Shown: one piece after another, positions 12,906 through 25,459 of the stretch | How the letters are laid out: every line of letters begins with the position of its first letter | Numbering within the stretch: position 1 is the stretch's first letter | Source: Ochotona curzoniae | Taxonomy: Eukaryota; Chordata; Mammalia; Lagomorpha; Ochotonidae | Reading direction: 5' to 3' | Assembly: GCF_017591425.1 (NCBI RefSeq) | Contig: NW_024464918.1 | Coordinates: 27,990,001-28,054,000 of the forward strand | DNA length: 64,000 nucleotides | Program-made: the position numbers and the translations under genes | Notes under the pieces: generated by a model | Databases searched by the model: none | What the model saw: the letters and a program-made list of their open reading frames with translations, nothing else | Told to the model about the DNA's origin: nothing

Positions 12906-15900
12906 TGAACTGAATGGAAAAAGAGGAGGTGAAAAGCGTGGGGTGCAAAGCATCCCTTTGTACTGTCAGTGCTGTCCACCTGGCAACCAGGTGATGGCTG
13001 TAAACCCTCAGCACCTTATCACACTTTGATCCCAGCAACAAAACCCTTCCTGAGACAGGGGGAAGGACCAGACCCCTGGGAAGCAGATAACTCATCAGAT
13101 AACTGCAGGAGGTCAGGCTCCTCAGGGAGTAAGTCCTGCAGAGCAGGGCATTTGTGAGGGAGTGCTCTGAGAAGGACCTGCTGTGGGAAGAGGATGGCAG
13201 CAGGACCGAATCAAGGGAAAACCCTGACAGTCACAGTGAGGACTCAGCCGCTGCCACTGACAGATCCCTCCTGTGTTGTCCACTCCCAAACTGGACCGTT
13301 ACACTGCTTCAGTGATGAACCGTGACACTCCGAGACAAGAAACCAAAGGGCTAGAGGGAAAAAAAGAAGGAAAAAAAATGTAGAAAAACAATTGCTACGT
13401 AACAGTAGACTTTGAAAGCAAATTCTGTCAGCCTGAAAGTTATTCCACTTTACTAGACTGCTTTCCTTTATTTTCTGCACATTTTCTTTTCCATTTCCTT
13501 TGTGTTTTAGTACCAGTTTCCACGGTTCTATGAGAAAGAGCTCTGCAACTTCAGTGTACATTTATAGTTGTGAAATGGCTTTTGTTTTTCTTAATCCTTT
13601 TATTTACTCCAAAAAACAAGTCAGTGATGTTCCCCAGCGGTTGGGCAACCCGAGGCCTGTCTCTCATTAATGTCATGAGTTTTCTTTCCCTGGAAATCAA
13701 CGAGTGAGTAAACCAGAGTAAGTCCAACTGGAATGTACTAAACACATCTTTCAAAGGAACAACAATTAGTTGATGGTTTATAGGATTATTATGTGTTTTT
13801 CTTGTGTACTAAGAGTTTATATGAATCTTAATGAAAAAAAAATCACCTCGGACTCTCGGTATCTCTGCACTGAGATACCATTTTCAAAGTAGAGCTTAGC
13901 TTAGAGAGGAATAAGTTTTCATTTAGTAGTCCCTGAAACACACATTTTAGTCATTGCTGTTTTACAAGTATTAGTTCCAGTTTCTATTGCAAAGCACAAA
14001 CACTGACCCTTGCAGCAGTCTTACTTTTTAAATGGAAGTATCCAGCTTTGGCAATTTTCTTGATGAACAGCTTGAAAGTTTTTATTACATCTTACTAGGT
14101 CAGGTTCTTTCTTAAACACAGTCTGAATCCAATACCTCACTTTCTTATCTGTTTATCCATATTTTATCTCTTCTAACTTGTTTGCTTCCTGGGTGAATTA
14201 TTCAGCAGCTCTGCTGTGTGTAGGTGAGTGACGGCTGTCCATTTGGATCTCAGTTTAGTGTATTGCAAACTCCCCATGGCAGGACCAAGAGAGAAGCAGG
14301 AAGTGTACCAAGTGTGGGAGGAAGTAGTTGCTCCTTCCTTGCGTCCTGTACCTGTGTGATCCTTTTTGTTCCCCTGAGCAGCTTCTCTTCTTGTAGCTTT
14401 CCAGTTTGAAAAGAAAATGGGAAACTCACTTGTAGGAAACAAACACACACACACAAGATGCCAAGAAAAAATTAAGAAAAGTAATGGTTTTATTCCTGTT
14501 TTTAGGAGGTCACTGTGCTGGACAGGAGTTGGGGTTTGTCTTCAAGAAGGTCGTGTCCTGTAAGGAAAGTCCTTAATTGTCTCCTCCTTTAAGGCCTGTG
14601 ATCATGAAATCCACCCGAAGGCCTTCAACAGCCACCGCCCCCCCAACCTTTACGGGCTCAGTGCCCCTGTTTGTTACTATTTTAAAACATGAAACACCCT
14701 CATAAAATATATGGAAAGTGTAAATACTCCCCATTGCATTGTGCCTGTCCTTCAACAAGATGCTTATCAACTGTGCTATGGCTGAGGCAGATGGCCTGAG
14801 AGTGAATGTCAGGGAAAGCCATCTTCCTCGGCAGCAGGAAGGAGCCAGCAAGCCAGAGGGGAGTCATGGGCAGGAGAGATGGGATGCCCATCACTGTCAG
14901 CACCAAGCTGGTATCTCCAAGTCTTGATTAAAAAAAAAAAATCTGCGAGAGAGGCTTTGTTCTGTTCCATCGGCTAGGTGCTGAGAGATGAGAGGACACC
15001 CCAGGACGCCCGTACTGTTTCATCAGCTCAGAAAGCCCCTAGGTGCTCAGCACCCACAGTTTCTCCTTCATGGTCAAGGCTCCATTCAGCATGACACCTT
15101 GTTGTTACTCTAATTAAGAAGTTTTATTTCTTCTCCAAGCACGAGACACTGGTTAGGACATGGCATTTCGTTCTTGGCCTTTCTCTTGTTTGGGGAATGG
15201 AATTTGCCCTTTTTTGTTGTTGTTATATCCTCAACAGCCAGGCCTGTACATCACATGAATGCTCTGGAGTGGATGAATACACCTAGGCCTTGTGGTTTGG
15301 GAGGGAACAGCCCTTTGGGGGATGCCGGAGAAGCTGTGTCCACAGACCTCCGCTGCTTGCTCTCAAGAGTTTTTCTGTCTAATCCTTAGCAACAGACCTG
15401 CTAACAAATCTGAGTGTGTTTTTTGTGCCCTGTAGATGGATTCTCAACAAAAAAATCTGTTTGCCTGTTTAGGTTATTGCCTAAGAAACAATGTTTACAC
15501 TCTTGTGCCCTGGATTTTATGCAGTTTTCAGGTGGAGCAGTGGTCAGTTAGCCTGTGCACAGTATCAAAGGAGTGGTTTTTTTTGAATACTGTGATCAAA
15601 AGGAACATTGTGTGACGTGATAGAAAATTTCTCATGGAAACATAATCTGGTCCAGAATGGGAGAGGATGGGGTTATGGTTTCATTACAGTTACACTAACT
15701 ACTGAAGTCAGCAAGCACAGTGCCTTCCGACATTCAGTCCCACCCCAGCGTTTCTCTACACACTTGGAACAGAAAAGGTAGTTGCCCTTGTTTTCTCTGT
15801 CTCCTTCTTTACATGCCTGAGAAGTAGCCAGAATCCCTTTTTACTCACAGGGTCTCCAGTGTGCTCCTGACCATATTTTGATATCTCGTTTCCCTGCGTT

Positions 15901-17289
15901 TTAGCTCTTCAAGTAGAGCAATCAGGGAAAAGAACTGAACTGTGTGTCCCTGATGCTCTTTGCTCTCTGCCGCCTGGTTTTCCTGTAGTTTTTCTTCTCT
16001 CTCTCTGTCATCTTGAGACTCTGGGATTACTGCTTCACATGTGGCTTTCCCACGTTAGAGTCTGTAAATATTTAAACCTCACTTGTTCTGGGCAAGCTAT
16101 CTTTTTATTAAGTCTGGCTCAACTTTCCAAACATGGTTTTATTATCTATGTTAGCTTAACAAAATCAAAGCTAGGTCTTTGGGGATCTGAAAAAGATACT
16201 GTGCGTTTTCAGTTGAATGTCATGTGAAAACCAGCTGGGAGGATTTCCGGGTGAAGCTGGGTTTGTGCACCTTAATACACAGTATTATGTGCCTCAGGAC
16301 AAAATATGATGCATGGAGATGTGCAGTTGTTAAATGACTACTCCTTCCATTTAATACTGCATCTTTGTTGTGTCTTTCCGCACATATACTCTGACTTTGT
16401 AAATAATTAAGAATTAAGCTATTTCATTTTCATATTGAACTACATTCTTTTTCATCCCTCTCATAAATTTCTTCCCAGAATTCGGTGAGCTCTGGATGAA
16501 GCATCGCTCGTGTGGCATACACAGTGCTCAGATAATGAATGTTTATAATATTCTCTTGATTGTAACATATAAGAATTTATTACAAAAAAATTTATATACC
16601 AATGCATCAAGACTCTTTTCCTTAAAATGCTTTCAAATGTCAGCTTTTCCTGTCTGTCGCAGAAGGCTAAAATCTAGCTTTCCAGACGACCGTGATGAAA
16701 ATTAGAGCTCTACTTTTATTACATGTTGAAAACTATAAAGTGGCACAACGTTCTGATAGCTAAAACAGACCTGTCAGCTGGTTAGAAGAAATGATTTGTA
16801 AAATGATTTGTATATTATATGTAGACCTACATATGAAATCAGCCCCGAATTTTGTTTCTTCAATAATTTTGATTGTGGTTTAAAATTTTTTTCATTCTTT
16901 GAATTGTGTGACAGTGTTAAAATTTCTTTTCTTAGTCAATTTTAAAAACCATACTTGAAAGTTTAGGAATATTGTTTTCATTTCATCAGTTTTACTTGAA
17001 GGGCAGAGCAAGTTGTGTTGGTATTCTGTGAAGTATTCTAGTGGAAATGCTAAGACATGGCCCCTTAAAAATAGAGCCTGTTTTAAAAATGCATATTATT
17101 GAAGATTAATTGCAATTAAGGTCATTGTCAGGAAGGAAAACATCTACTAATCAGGACCACCTATTGTATTATACATCAGCAGCAACTTTCTTAAAATGAA
17201 AAGGTGTGGCATGTTCACCTGCTGAGTGTGAATGTATCACGGTGAGCACAGCCATGCAAGAGGGCGTGTTCCGGAATGCATGCAGCAGC
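12906..17289. other. Unassigned sequence, 4.4 kb
   Basis: No repeat family or gene recognised. Contains a short CA run (14443-14454), an A-run of 13 at about 14929-14941 that might end a decayed retroposon, and frames up to 105 codons with no domain. GC is higher around 12900-13300 and 14800-15080. Confidence 0.5.
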
Positions 17290-17590
17290 GTGGAGAGCCT
17301 CAGAGCCTTATGCTGAGTGAAGAGACTGGACACCACAATGACTGCATTTTGTATGATTTTTTTCCATAGGCTTTTCTAGAAAAAACAAAGCTGCAAGGCA
17401 GGAGAAATGGCCATGGGTCAGGATTCGGGGTACAGAGTGGGTTGTAGTGGCTCACAAGTAACCGTTTTGTTGAAGATTTTCCATATCCTAATGTGTATGC
17501 ATTTTTCACAACATGTGAATAATTGTGCAAATCAAAACTGCTAATGTTACTGTATAGAAAGTATGCTCAGTGGACCTACCTACAATAAAA
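17290..17590 (+). mobile_element. Ancient L1 3' end (L1M-like)
   Basis: The order of landmarks (AGTGAAGAGACTGGACACC, TGTATGATTTTTTTCC, a GGG-rich middle, ACAACATGTGAATAATTGTG) follows the 3' untranslated end of old mammalian L1 elements. It is heavily diverged and non-coding. Confidence 0.55.
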
Positions 17591-17768
17591 TAGCCAAGAT
17601 TGGTCATTGGTGAGCTTAATTACCTTTCCTAGATATTTCCACATGATTCATTTTTCTTAATCAACTATGTATTCAAATCAAATAAACTTTATTTTTAATT
17701 GAAAAATAATGTATTGAATGAAATCAGTTTTCTTTTTAATATATACTGTGACCCTTCAGAACTAAAAA

Positions 17769-17800
17769 TAGCAGGCCCGGTGCAATAGCCTAAAGGTTCA
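17769..17800 (+). mobile_element. SINE head remnant
   Basis: AGGCCCGGTGCAATAGCC followed by TAAAGGTTC matches the first ~30 bases of the SINE family, then similarity stops. It is too short for certainty. Confidence 0.4.
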
Positions 17801-17869
17801 GGAAGAACCCCAGGAGTAGCTCACTAGCAGGTCTGGTGTTTTCTAGAACATACGATCATAAAAATATGA

Positions 17870-18140
17870 ATGAATCTAATATTCTCCCCAGATGCATTTG
17901 TTAAGCCCTAGCCCCATACGTGTTGGCGTTTGTTAGAATAGTTACTTAGAGACAGGTTTGAGTTAGTTCATGAGGGTGACACCATCACTGTAGGATCGTG
18001 GTCTCCAAGAGAAAGGAAGAGCTCTTTCACAAGAGGAGGACGTGTGAGCACAGCATGGGGCCCGTGGCCCCTGTGAGGCCCTTCCTGGGAAATGGCCTGC
18101 CAGGACTTCCATGTTGGTTTTTCTAAGTTCCAGACCTTGA
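17870..18140 (+). repeat. Ancient interspersed repeat (MaLR-LTR or L1M 3'-end type)
   Basis: Landmarks in order: AAGCCCTAGCCCCATACGTG, GTTCATGAGGGTGACACC, CTCTTTCACAAGAGGAGG, ACGTGTGAGCACAGCATGG and CAGGACTTCC. They follow a common mammalian repeat that has TCATGAGGGTGGAGCCCTCATG and CATGTGAGGACACAGC. The family name is left open. A related opposite-strand copy lies at 31500-31700. Confidence 0.55.
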
Positions 18141-20129
18141 GTCGTCAGTCTTTTTTGAAGCTGCACTGTCTTTTCAAGTAGTAATCTGAGCTGTGTTATT
18201 TTCAGTAAAAATAATGAGATGCAAGCAGATTTATGCGTGTTTACACATAGCTTTCTAAAACATTCCATGTTAACATAAAAAGTTTCAAGACTCTCTTTAA
18301 GCCTTGAAAAACTTACTGTAGATATAATTTTAAAGCAATTTTTATTTTAACACGTGTCTCTGTAAGTAAATCTCTGTGCCTGGCAGTTCTGTGTGTCAGA
18401 AAAGGAGGGAAGAACCACCTTCCGTTTAGGAGGGAGACTGGGAGCAGATACTTTATGCAGAAAAAATACACGGTCAGACAGCCCTTTCCAACTATGTGAG
18501 AGTTAACTGGTGCTTTCCTCTGTGCTAATGACTGCCCTTGAACCCAGGCAAGCTGTTATCCCATCATCTGCTTCCCGCCAGGAAAGGGATTTAGGAAATT
18601 CTTTCAATGCAGGGGGCTGGATTCCTGAATGGGCAGTGAGAGGACTAGATTAGTGGATTGGTGGAGGTTTTTGTTTTCATTAGGGCCCTGAGCCACGTGT
18701 CTATGATACAATCTGTAGAATCAGATTGTTTTGTTAAAAGGTTGAACCTCTGCACCCGTGTATGGTCGTACCTTTGTACCTTGCTCAGTGTTCATCTCCC
18801 ATATTGGGATCTTCCAAAATGAGCATCCTGTCCACATCCTGAAAGACTCCCTTATAGACAGCGGAGCTCGCACTAAATCACCATTGTCGGCAGGCCGAAG
18901 TCATTCTGTGTCTCCTTTATCATTAGATTTACATTTGCTGAAAGTGCGGAGCTAAGAACATGCATGTATCTGTTAACTTATTCATGATCTAAATAATTCT
19001 TTGGTGCCCAAGGCTTTGATTCTGTCCTGGCAGTGATCTGAGTCCTGATGATAGGCCTTGGTCATCTGTGTCTGTCATACTGGTTGACTCATAGGCAGAT
19101 AACAAACATTCTTAAGCAGAAGGCTGATGAAGTTAATGTGTAAATGAATGAAAAGGGATATAAATGGAACACGTGGTAAACAGGAAGGGAAAATTGTCTC
19201 TGCATCAAAATCAGCTAGAAAGTCCGCAAGCCATATTGTTAAGGAATCCTAATAAAAGAAACTTAGACCAACATATGGTGCCAATATAAGAGATTTTATT
19301 CAAATGCTCAGGGTCAAAAATAGTGCTTTATTTTATGAGCTAAGGAAGCACTTTTCTTTAGGTAAAAGGACATACTGCTCTGATTCCATGGGAATATTTT
19401 TAAATGTTGCAGACCTCCTCACAGTCGTGTATTTAAGGACGACAACAGTAAGTAGTAGTCTCGACTTTTATACAACAAATGTCTGTAACATTTTGGATCG
19501 TCACGTGTCTGAGCTGGTGTTACAGAGACTCTCTTATTTTTCTAAAAGAACACATTTTTTCTATGATATGAAGTTACCTGAATCTTATCTTTATTTCCCA
19601 AAGTTTCAATCGTAGTAGTTCTGGGCATCAGTGTCTGTGGCCATGACGAACAAAGTTGTCTGGCAGGCATGATGGAGGCTGCAGGAACACATCAGCCTCA
19701 CGTTTCCTGCACCCACGGGCCAGTGGAGTGACTGGGTCTAACCTGGCATCTGATCGCCATGGCCTAATCTCGATGTGTAACTTCCAAAATGTGATCTGTA
19801 GAATGATTTTCATTTTCCTTGTCCGTATCTTAGTTTCCAAATGTATGTAAGTATATAGGAGAGATTGGGTGTACTCGATAGACTATTTAAAAGCTTAAAT
19901 GTGTTAGGTTATGTTTCTGTGCAATCCATGGACAAAGGTCTGACAATGACTAAGGTCTAACTGTATAGATTTAAGAATTCAAGAAAGTAAAAGTAGATTG
20001 GCGATGTTGTTTTGTGCAGTAGCCAGCTTTAGAGAGGAAACTATGAGGTATTGAATATTAAAAAATACACACCTTGTCTTTTGGTTTAGGATAATGCTAG
20101 CTCCCATGAAGACACCATGAGCAGTACAC
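18141..20129. other. Unassigned sequence
   Basis: No SINE, L1 or gene recognised across nearly 2 kb. The longest frame is 103 codons (19304-19615 plus), with no domain. Confidence 0.5.
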
Positions 20130-20570
20130 ATTCACGTTTTTCCTCTTATGATGGGCCAAGGCAGGTGCTGTTTTATGGCAGCAGCAGGTGCTCTCCATGT
20201 CATCACACAGGGACTCAGGTTGGTGAATGACCTGAAGGGCTTCCCACTGTTGCACACATTTCTTTTTTTTTTAATTGTATAGATTTTATTTTTGATGATT
20301 TTTGCCTGCTTGATTAGGGTGCGAAGGTCAAAGGCTAGAAGAAATTGCGTGAGACCATTGTTTTGACATTCTCTTTTTTCCTTCCTGTATCTCGGGGGAG
20401 CAGAGAGATAAGGGTAGAAGCCACATCCACCCTCCCAACCATCCCAAGGTCCCTGACGTGGGCATGCTCTGAGGGTCCTGCTTACCTGGTTTCGATAGTT
20501 CAGAAGTTCTGCATTGCTTCCTATCTTGCCAGTCCATCGTGATTGTTGCACCCATTTCAAAGACCTAGAA
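20130..20570 (-). pseudogene. Possible processed retrocopy of unknown gene
   Basis: On the minus strand a 142-codon frame (20132-20560) overlaps a second, shifted 75-codon frame. It is followed by an AATAAA-like hexamer (near 20285-20292) and, about 12-15 bases later, an A-run (T-run 20269-20278 on plus). AATAAA then poly(A) is the mark of a retrotransposed mRNA. I do not recognise the parent protein, and the A-run lies inside the 142-codon frame, so that frame as a whole is not a gene. Chance is a real alternative. Confidence 0.3.
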
Positions 20571-20688
20571 AATTTACTAAGTTCTGTTTAGCAAGACCAG
20601 TTATGCGTTATTATGTCTTAGTTAATATGGACTAAAATCCACCTTACTCTAGTCTATAATAAGTACTCATCTAAGATGGAAGGATTAG

Positions 20689-20965
20689 GGGCTAGCTTGG
20701 TGGCACAGCAGTGATTGCAATACTGATAGCCTATGTCTAAATTCTGATTTACATTCTGGCTTCTGTATATCCCATCCAGCTCTCTGCTCATGCATCTGGA
20801 AAAACAGCAGAAGGTGGCACAAGTACTGGAGTCCTCTTTAATAAATGTGATGGCAAGTTCCTGGCTCCTTGCCTGGGCCCTGCCCAGCTCTGCATACTGT
20901 TGCCAATAGGAAAGTTATCTTTTTCTGTCACTCAGCCTTTCAAATAATTAAAATCTTTTTAAAGA
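20689..20965 (+). mobile_element. Older CSINE-type SINE
   Basis: Head GGGGCTAGCTTGGTGGCACAG, body CCATCCAGCTCTCTGC and a degraded tail TCAAATAATTAAAATC. The middle is diverged (CACAAGTACTGGAGTCC), so this belongs to the older part of the family. Confidence 0.8.
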
Positions 20966-21264
20966 ACTGGATCAATGGAAACTTCATGGCAGGTATTTTA
21001 ACCAAGAGCTGATACGATCATCTGGAAAGGTGTTGTAAAGACCTCTTTCTACTGGCAGCGGTGGAAATCCATTATGAGGTCACGGTTCTGACCATGACAT
21101 GCCCTGATGCTGTCCTGCTGCAGGATCTTGCATATTCCTTCCCTGAGAAACCTCTAGAGCAGGTATTGAGGGGTATTAAAACTTGCATAACTTTTATTTA
21201 TTCTTAATTTGTATGTATTTCATTTGTTTGCAAGTTACACATAGATTTTCATCTTTTGTTACTT

Positions 21265-21385
21265 CCCCCCAAATCCTGGGAAAGCTCAGCCTGGTCCAGG
21301 AATTGACCTCCGTGCGGATCTCCCAGTGTGGGTTGTAGGGACTCAGCTACCGAGCTGTCACCAGCCTTCTCTCAGGACACATACT
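21265..21385 (-). mobile_element. Older CSINE fragment
   Basis: GGATCTCCCAGTGTGGGTTG then AGGGACTCAGCTACCGAGC and GTCACCAGCCTTCTC match the central part of the older lagomorph C-repeat, whose middle reads 'product name, then ...acttgagccatcacctgct' type wording. Both ends are missing. Confidence 0.6.
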
Positions 21386-21639
21386 TGCAAAAAACCTAAC
21401 GTCAGGAGAAGAGCTGCAGTTTGAACTCAAGCACTCTAACTTGGAGGCTGTATAGTTTAAAAAGTCAATTTTAAAGCATAGTTTATTGAAGTAAAATTGC
21501 TGTGCAAAAATATTATGCATGATTTTTTATTTAAAAAGATTATGCTAAGAAAGTTATGTATATTTTTGCTTTGTGCAGTATAATTTGAAATGTGTATGCA
21601 TTGCAGGATGGTTGGATTGATTTAATTGTTTTAATGGCT

Positions 21640-21780
21640 ATTTGGGTTGTTTTAACATCTTGCTTATTGTGAATAAGACAGCCATGAGAAGGGGAATGTA
21701 GATATATCCTTAGGATTCTGATTTGAACTTCCTGAAATATAAAAAATACACTGGGATTGTGGAGTTATATGGCAGGGAAG
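21640..21780 (-). mobile_element. LINE-1 ORF2 3' fragment, antisense
   Basis: CTTATTGTGAATAAGACAGC, GGGGAATGTAGATATATCC and CACTGGGATTGTGGAGTTAT are the reverse complement of the 3' part of mammalian L1 ORF2. The same region is present in sense at 23940-24148. Decayed and inactive. Confidence 0.75.
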
Positions 21781-23524
21781 TAGATAGGTGGAACAAAAGA
21801 GAAGTGGGTGATAATCCCACGCATTTTAACTTATGTGATCAATTGATGTTTAACAAAACTATCAAGCCTTTCAAATGAAGAAAGGATAAGCTCTTCAATG
21901 AAGATGTTTGGAAATCTTGGCAATGTCATGAAAAAGGAATTAGATTTTTGGATTGAGTGACTTAAATAAGTGTGATACATGAAGCAATAGGTTCTTAGAA
22001 ACATATTAGGGGAAGCTTTCTGGACATTGGTCCTGGTGACGATTTCTTCAGTCGGAATGTAGAGTGATATAGACAAGAAGGCTTCTAATCCATTTGTTCC
22101 CAATTTGATGCTCGTAGCTGTGCACAGTCTTATTTGTTTATTTGCTTGATTTTCCCACACTTGCTGCATGTTTCTATTGCTTCACTCCTCTGCCTGTTCC
22201 TACACAGGACTAGCTGCCCTAAGAATAAGTTCTGGTAGGAAGGCAACATCCTCTAAGTAATTTTTAGCTGCAGGGCTGTGTTCCTTGTGTAAGTGAGAAA
22301 AATTATTGTGACTTTGTGCTCAAAGCTTTTTTTCAGTTCCGTCTCTTTCTTAGGGGGTTTTGAGGACGCTGGTTTCTTCCACACTCCAAAACCTTTACTG
22401 TCTGCCTGGAAGCCAGCCAGGTTCCTGCTGAGCTCATTTATCCCTCGTGGGACACATCAAACAGCAGCCATTACGAATGGCTTTCCCAGCCTTGTTCCCT
22501 GAGCCAGTTTTGGTAAACCCTTGCTCTGTCTTCAACATTTTCATAAGCAACAATTTAAAACAAATAATTGGTAAGACAGTAATATGAGTACTTTCAACTT
22601 TTAGTTTCCCATATCTAATTGTTACTGGCTACTGCTGCTGTTTTCAAGTAGTGGACCTTATCTAGGAACACAGTGTCCTTTCCCATTCTCATCTCTCTGA
22701 GAAAGAGCATAAGGAGATCTTTCAAGCTAGGTCTAGGAGCAACACACTTCTTTTTAATCCTTCATGTCCCTTTGAGAAATCAGCAGGCGTGTGCCCTGGC
22801 GTAAACTGCAGTGGGGCAAGGAGAAGGCAGTGAGGCTGTGTGCCCAGGGGGAAGAGGAGGCGAGTTTGGTGGCGGCATTACACACTTGTCTGTCACAGCT
22901 TCTCATGGGTTTACATGGGCATTTGTCTTTTCTTCTTTTTGTTACACCTGATGTGAAATTTTTCCGGGGTTCTGTTAGAAAGTTTCTCAGGTAATTGTCT
23001 ATTTTTAATTGCGTAAGTATTCCCTACTACTTGTGGCTACATGTTTTACATTGAAAGCAACAATAACAACAAATAAACTGTTTCTTTTGTAAGCTGCAGC
23101 ATAAGGTTGAATTCTGAAAAACATATGGAACAAGAGTTTATCATATATTACTAGAAGTGAAATTGAGTGAACCTTTTTCCCACCAATTATGTGTCTTTTA
23201 AAAAATCATTTGATTATAGCATGGTAATCTAATATATGGAGGGAAAAAACCCAAATCATGCAAGAGCACAGTAGATTGTGACTTCAGAGACTGTTTCTCA
23301 GCAGACCTGGGATGGGCATGCGGTCAATACTCAAGCGCACATTGTTGGCACTCAGACCATATTTGATAGCTAATGAGTGGAAGAATGATGCATGGGTTAG
23401 AATAGGAGCTTCCAGAAAGGGCTCTGGAGTTCAAATTTTCCCATTAAAATCACAGGATATACCAAGTTTTTGGTGTGTATTAGAAATATGTGGATGCATT
23501 TCTAAATAATGAGGATCACATCTA
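21781..23524. other. Unassigned sequence
   Basis: A 112-codon minus-strand frame (21831-22169) and several shorter frames, none with a recognisable domain. No repeat recognised. Confidence 0.5.
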
Positions 23525-23806
23525 TAATTGTTACAGAGAGAAGGAGTGATAGACATTTGATCTTCCATCGATGGGTTCACTTGCCAAGTGGTTACAGTTG
23601 CCAGAACTGAGCCAAATCAAAGTCAGGAGCCAGGATTTTCTTCCAGACTTCCCACAGGTCTGCAGGGGCCCAAGGATGTGAGCCATCCACCCCTGCTTTC
23701 CTAGGCAACAAGGAGGGAGCTGGACTGGAAGTGCAGCAGTAGACACAAACTGGCACCCATACAAGCTGCCAGTACCACAGCCGGAGGCTCAGCCCTCTAG
23801 GTTTTG
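23525..23806 (-). mobile_element. CSINE-type SINE
   Basis: GATCTTCCATCGATGGGTTC, CAAAGTCAGGAGCCAGG and AGGGAGCTGGACTGGAAGTG mark the body, and a degraded head ends near 23806. The A-rich tail is missing or decayed at the left end. Confidence 0.85.
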
Positions 23807-23939
23807 CTGATTATTATATGTATAAAGAAAATATTTGAATGATGTTGAAACACTTGGATAATATAAAACAAAATGGGAAAATGAAGTTAGAATATTAACA
23901 GTCAGTGTTTAACAGTATGAAGAATTTTTTAGAAAAACA

Positions 23940-24148
23940 GACTTGACTTGCACATGATCTGGCAATCCCAGTACTGGGTATATACATAAAAACATGAACA
24001 GGTTGTCTCAAAGAGATGCCATGATATAGCATCCCTTTTTTCTGACAATCAAAACATGAATTCAACCAAGGCATCCATCATCAGATGAATGGATGGAGAA
24101 AGTGTGGTGCATGTACACACACAATGAATTATTTCAGAATATTTTAGA
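23940..24148 (+). mobile_element. LINE-1 ORF2 3' fragment
   Basis: GGCAATCCCAGTACTGGGTA, then AACCAAGGCATCCATCATC and GATGAATGGATGGAGAAAG follow the 3' end of L1 ORF2. Internal deletions and stops remove coding capacity. A head-truncated SINE begins directly downstream. Confidence 0.85.
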
Positions 24149-24152
24149 GCCC

Positions 24153-24530
24153 CTTTGGGCGCTGGATCTTTCCCTTGCTGCTTCACTTATGGTCCAGCTC
24201 CCTGTTTATGGCCTGTGAGAACAGTGGAGGATGGCCCGAGTACTTGGGACCCTGCACTCACATAAGTGACACAGAAGAAGCTCCTGGCTCATAGCTCTGA
24301 ATCAGCTCAGCTCCGGCCTTTGAGGTCTTTCCAGCAGTGAACCTGCTGATAAAACACCTCTCTCTCTCTCTCTCCCTCTCCCTCTCTCCCTCTCTCCCTC
24401 TCTCCCTCTCCCTCCCTCTCTCTCTCTCTCTCCCTCTCTCTCTCTCTCTCCCTCTCTCTCTCTCTCTCCCTCTCTCCCCCCCTCCCCCCCTCTCCCTCTC
24501 TCTCTTTTTCTCTCTCTTTCTTAAGCTTAG
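24153..24530 (+). mobile_element. SINE lacking its extreme head, with expanded CT end
   Basis: Begins inside the tRNA-like part (CCCCTTTGGGCGCTGGATC), continues through GGTCCAGCTCCCTG and TGGGACCCTGCACTCAC, and ends in the long CT tract listed separately. The normal A-rich tail after the CT block is not present. Confidence 0.85.
24357..24522 (+). repeat. Long polypyrimidine (CT)n/(CCCT)n tract
   Basis: About 165 bases of C and T only or nearly so, with a CCCCCC-type core near 24476-24490. It has grown from the CT block at the SINE 3' end. It gives an RERERE-type minus-strand frame and an SLSLSL-type plus-strand frame, both artefacts. Confidence 0.95.
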
Positions 24531-25459
24531 GACATGAAGATATAGACACCCCTTTTCTTCATGAAACTATTTCATTGCCAGGGCAGATGAGCAGAAGTAT
24601 TTTCCTTTGTAGAATCTAGTAAGAACAGTGCAATAACATTAGGAAGAGGAGGAAGACTCTAGTTACAAATAAATTATATTATACTGTGAAGAAAAAATAC
24701 CAACAGATTTTAGTTGCAAACCATCAAAACTAACAACAAAAAGTGCATCTAACAGAGGTAACTGAGATAGATGCTCTGTTGATGCTTTTTCTCCAGTTGT
24801 GCTGATTCTGTGTTTGAGTGAAACAAGAATCCGAGAGAGCCCAGCCCCCTCCGTGGTGCACTGTTCCAAGAACAAGGCATTTAGCTGTTGATGAATGCTA
24901 CTCTGTCAGAAAGAGTAGAAATCTTGACAGCACCCCATAGGCTTAATTTTAAAATGAATATAAATGGCTCTAAGTACTTTTTATTGTTCTGTTTGTGCAG
25001 GCTGTGGGAGCCGTAGGTCTTCTTATATTGCATTGTAAATAAACAGCACGTCAGCAGCATTAGACTCACTGTGATGGATTGCGTGCCTTTCTCAACCCTC
25101 AATTGTCTCATTATCCAGGTTCTCCTGGGCCATTAAACAAACATTAGAAATGTGGATACTGGCTCTCCCTGGGATAGAATTACTCACTCGGGACCCGTGA
25201 CTCTGGAGTGACTCAGTAACTAAGATCTTGCAAAAACGGTATAGGTTTCGTTTCACAAACACATACACACGTACACTCATGAATTCTTTGATTCCTGTAA
25301 CATGAGCTGTGTACATGAAGCTGCATATAAATTAGTAAGCTTTAAGTAGAGTATATGTGTGTATTTATATTACTTAAAGCTTGCTGATTCTGGTACAGTA
25401 TTTGAAGATTGGCTGATGTTCATTGTATATTGTGAGCATTGCTATAGTGAAGACTCATC
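24531..25459. other. Unassigned sequence
   Basis: Short frames only; nothing recognised. Confidence 0.5.

Noticed and set aside
24307..24549. Arg-Glu repeat protein and Ser-Leu repeat protein on opposite strands
   Set aside because: Both are translations of the CT tract in the SINE 3' end.
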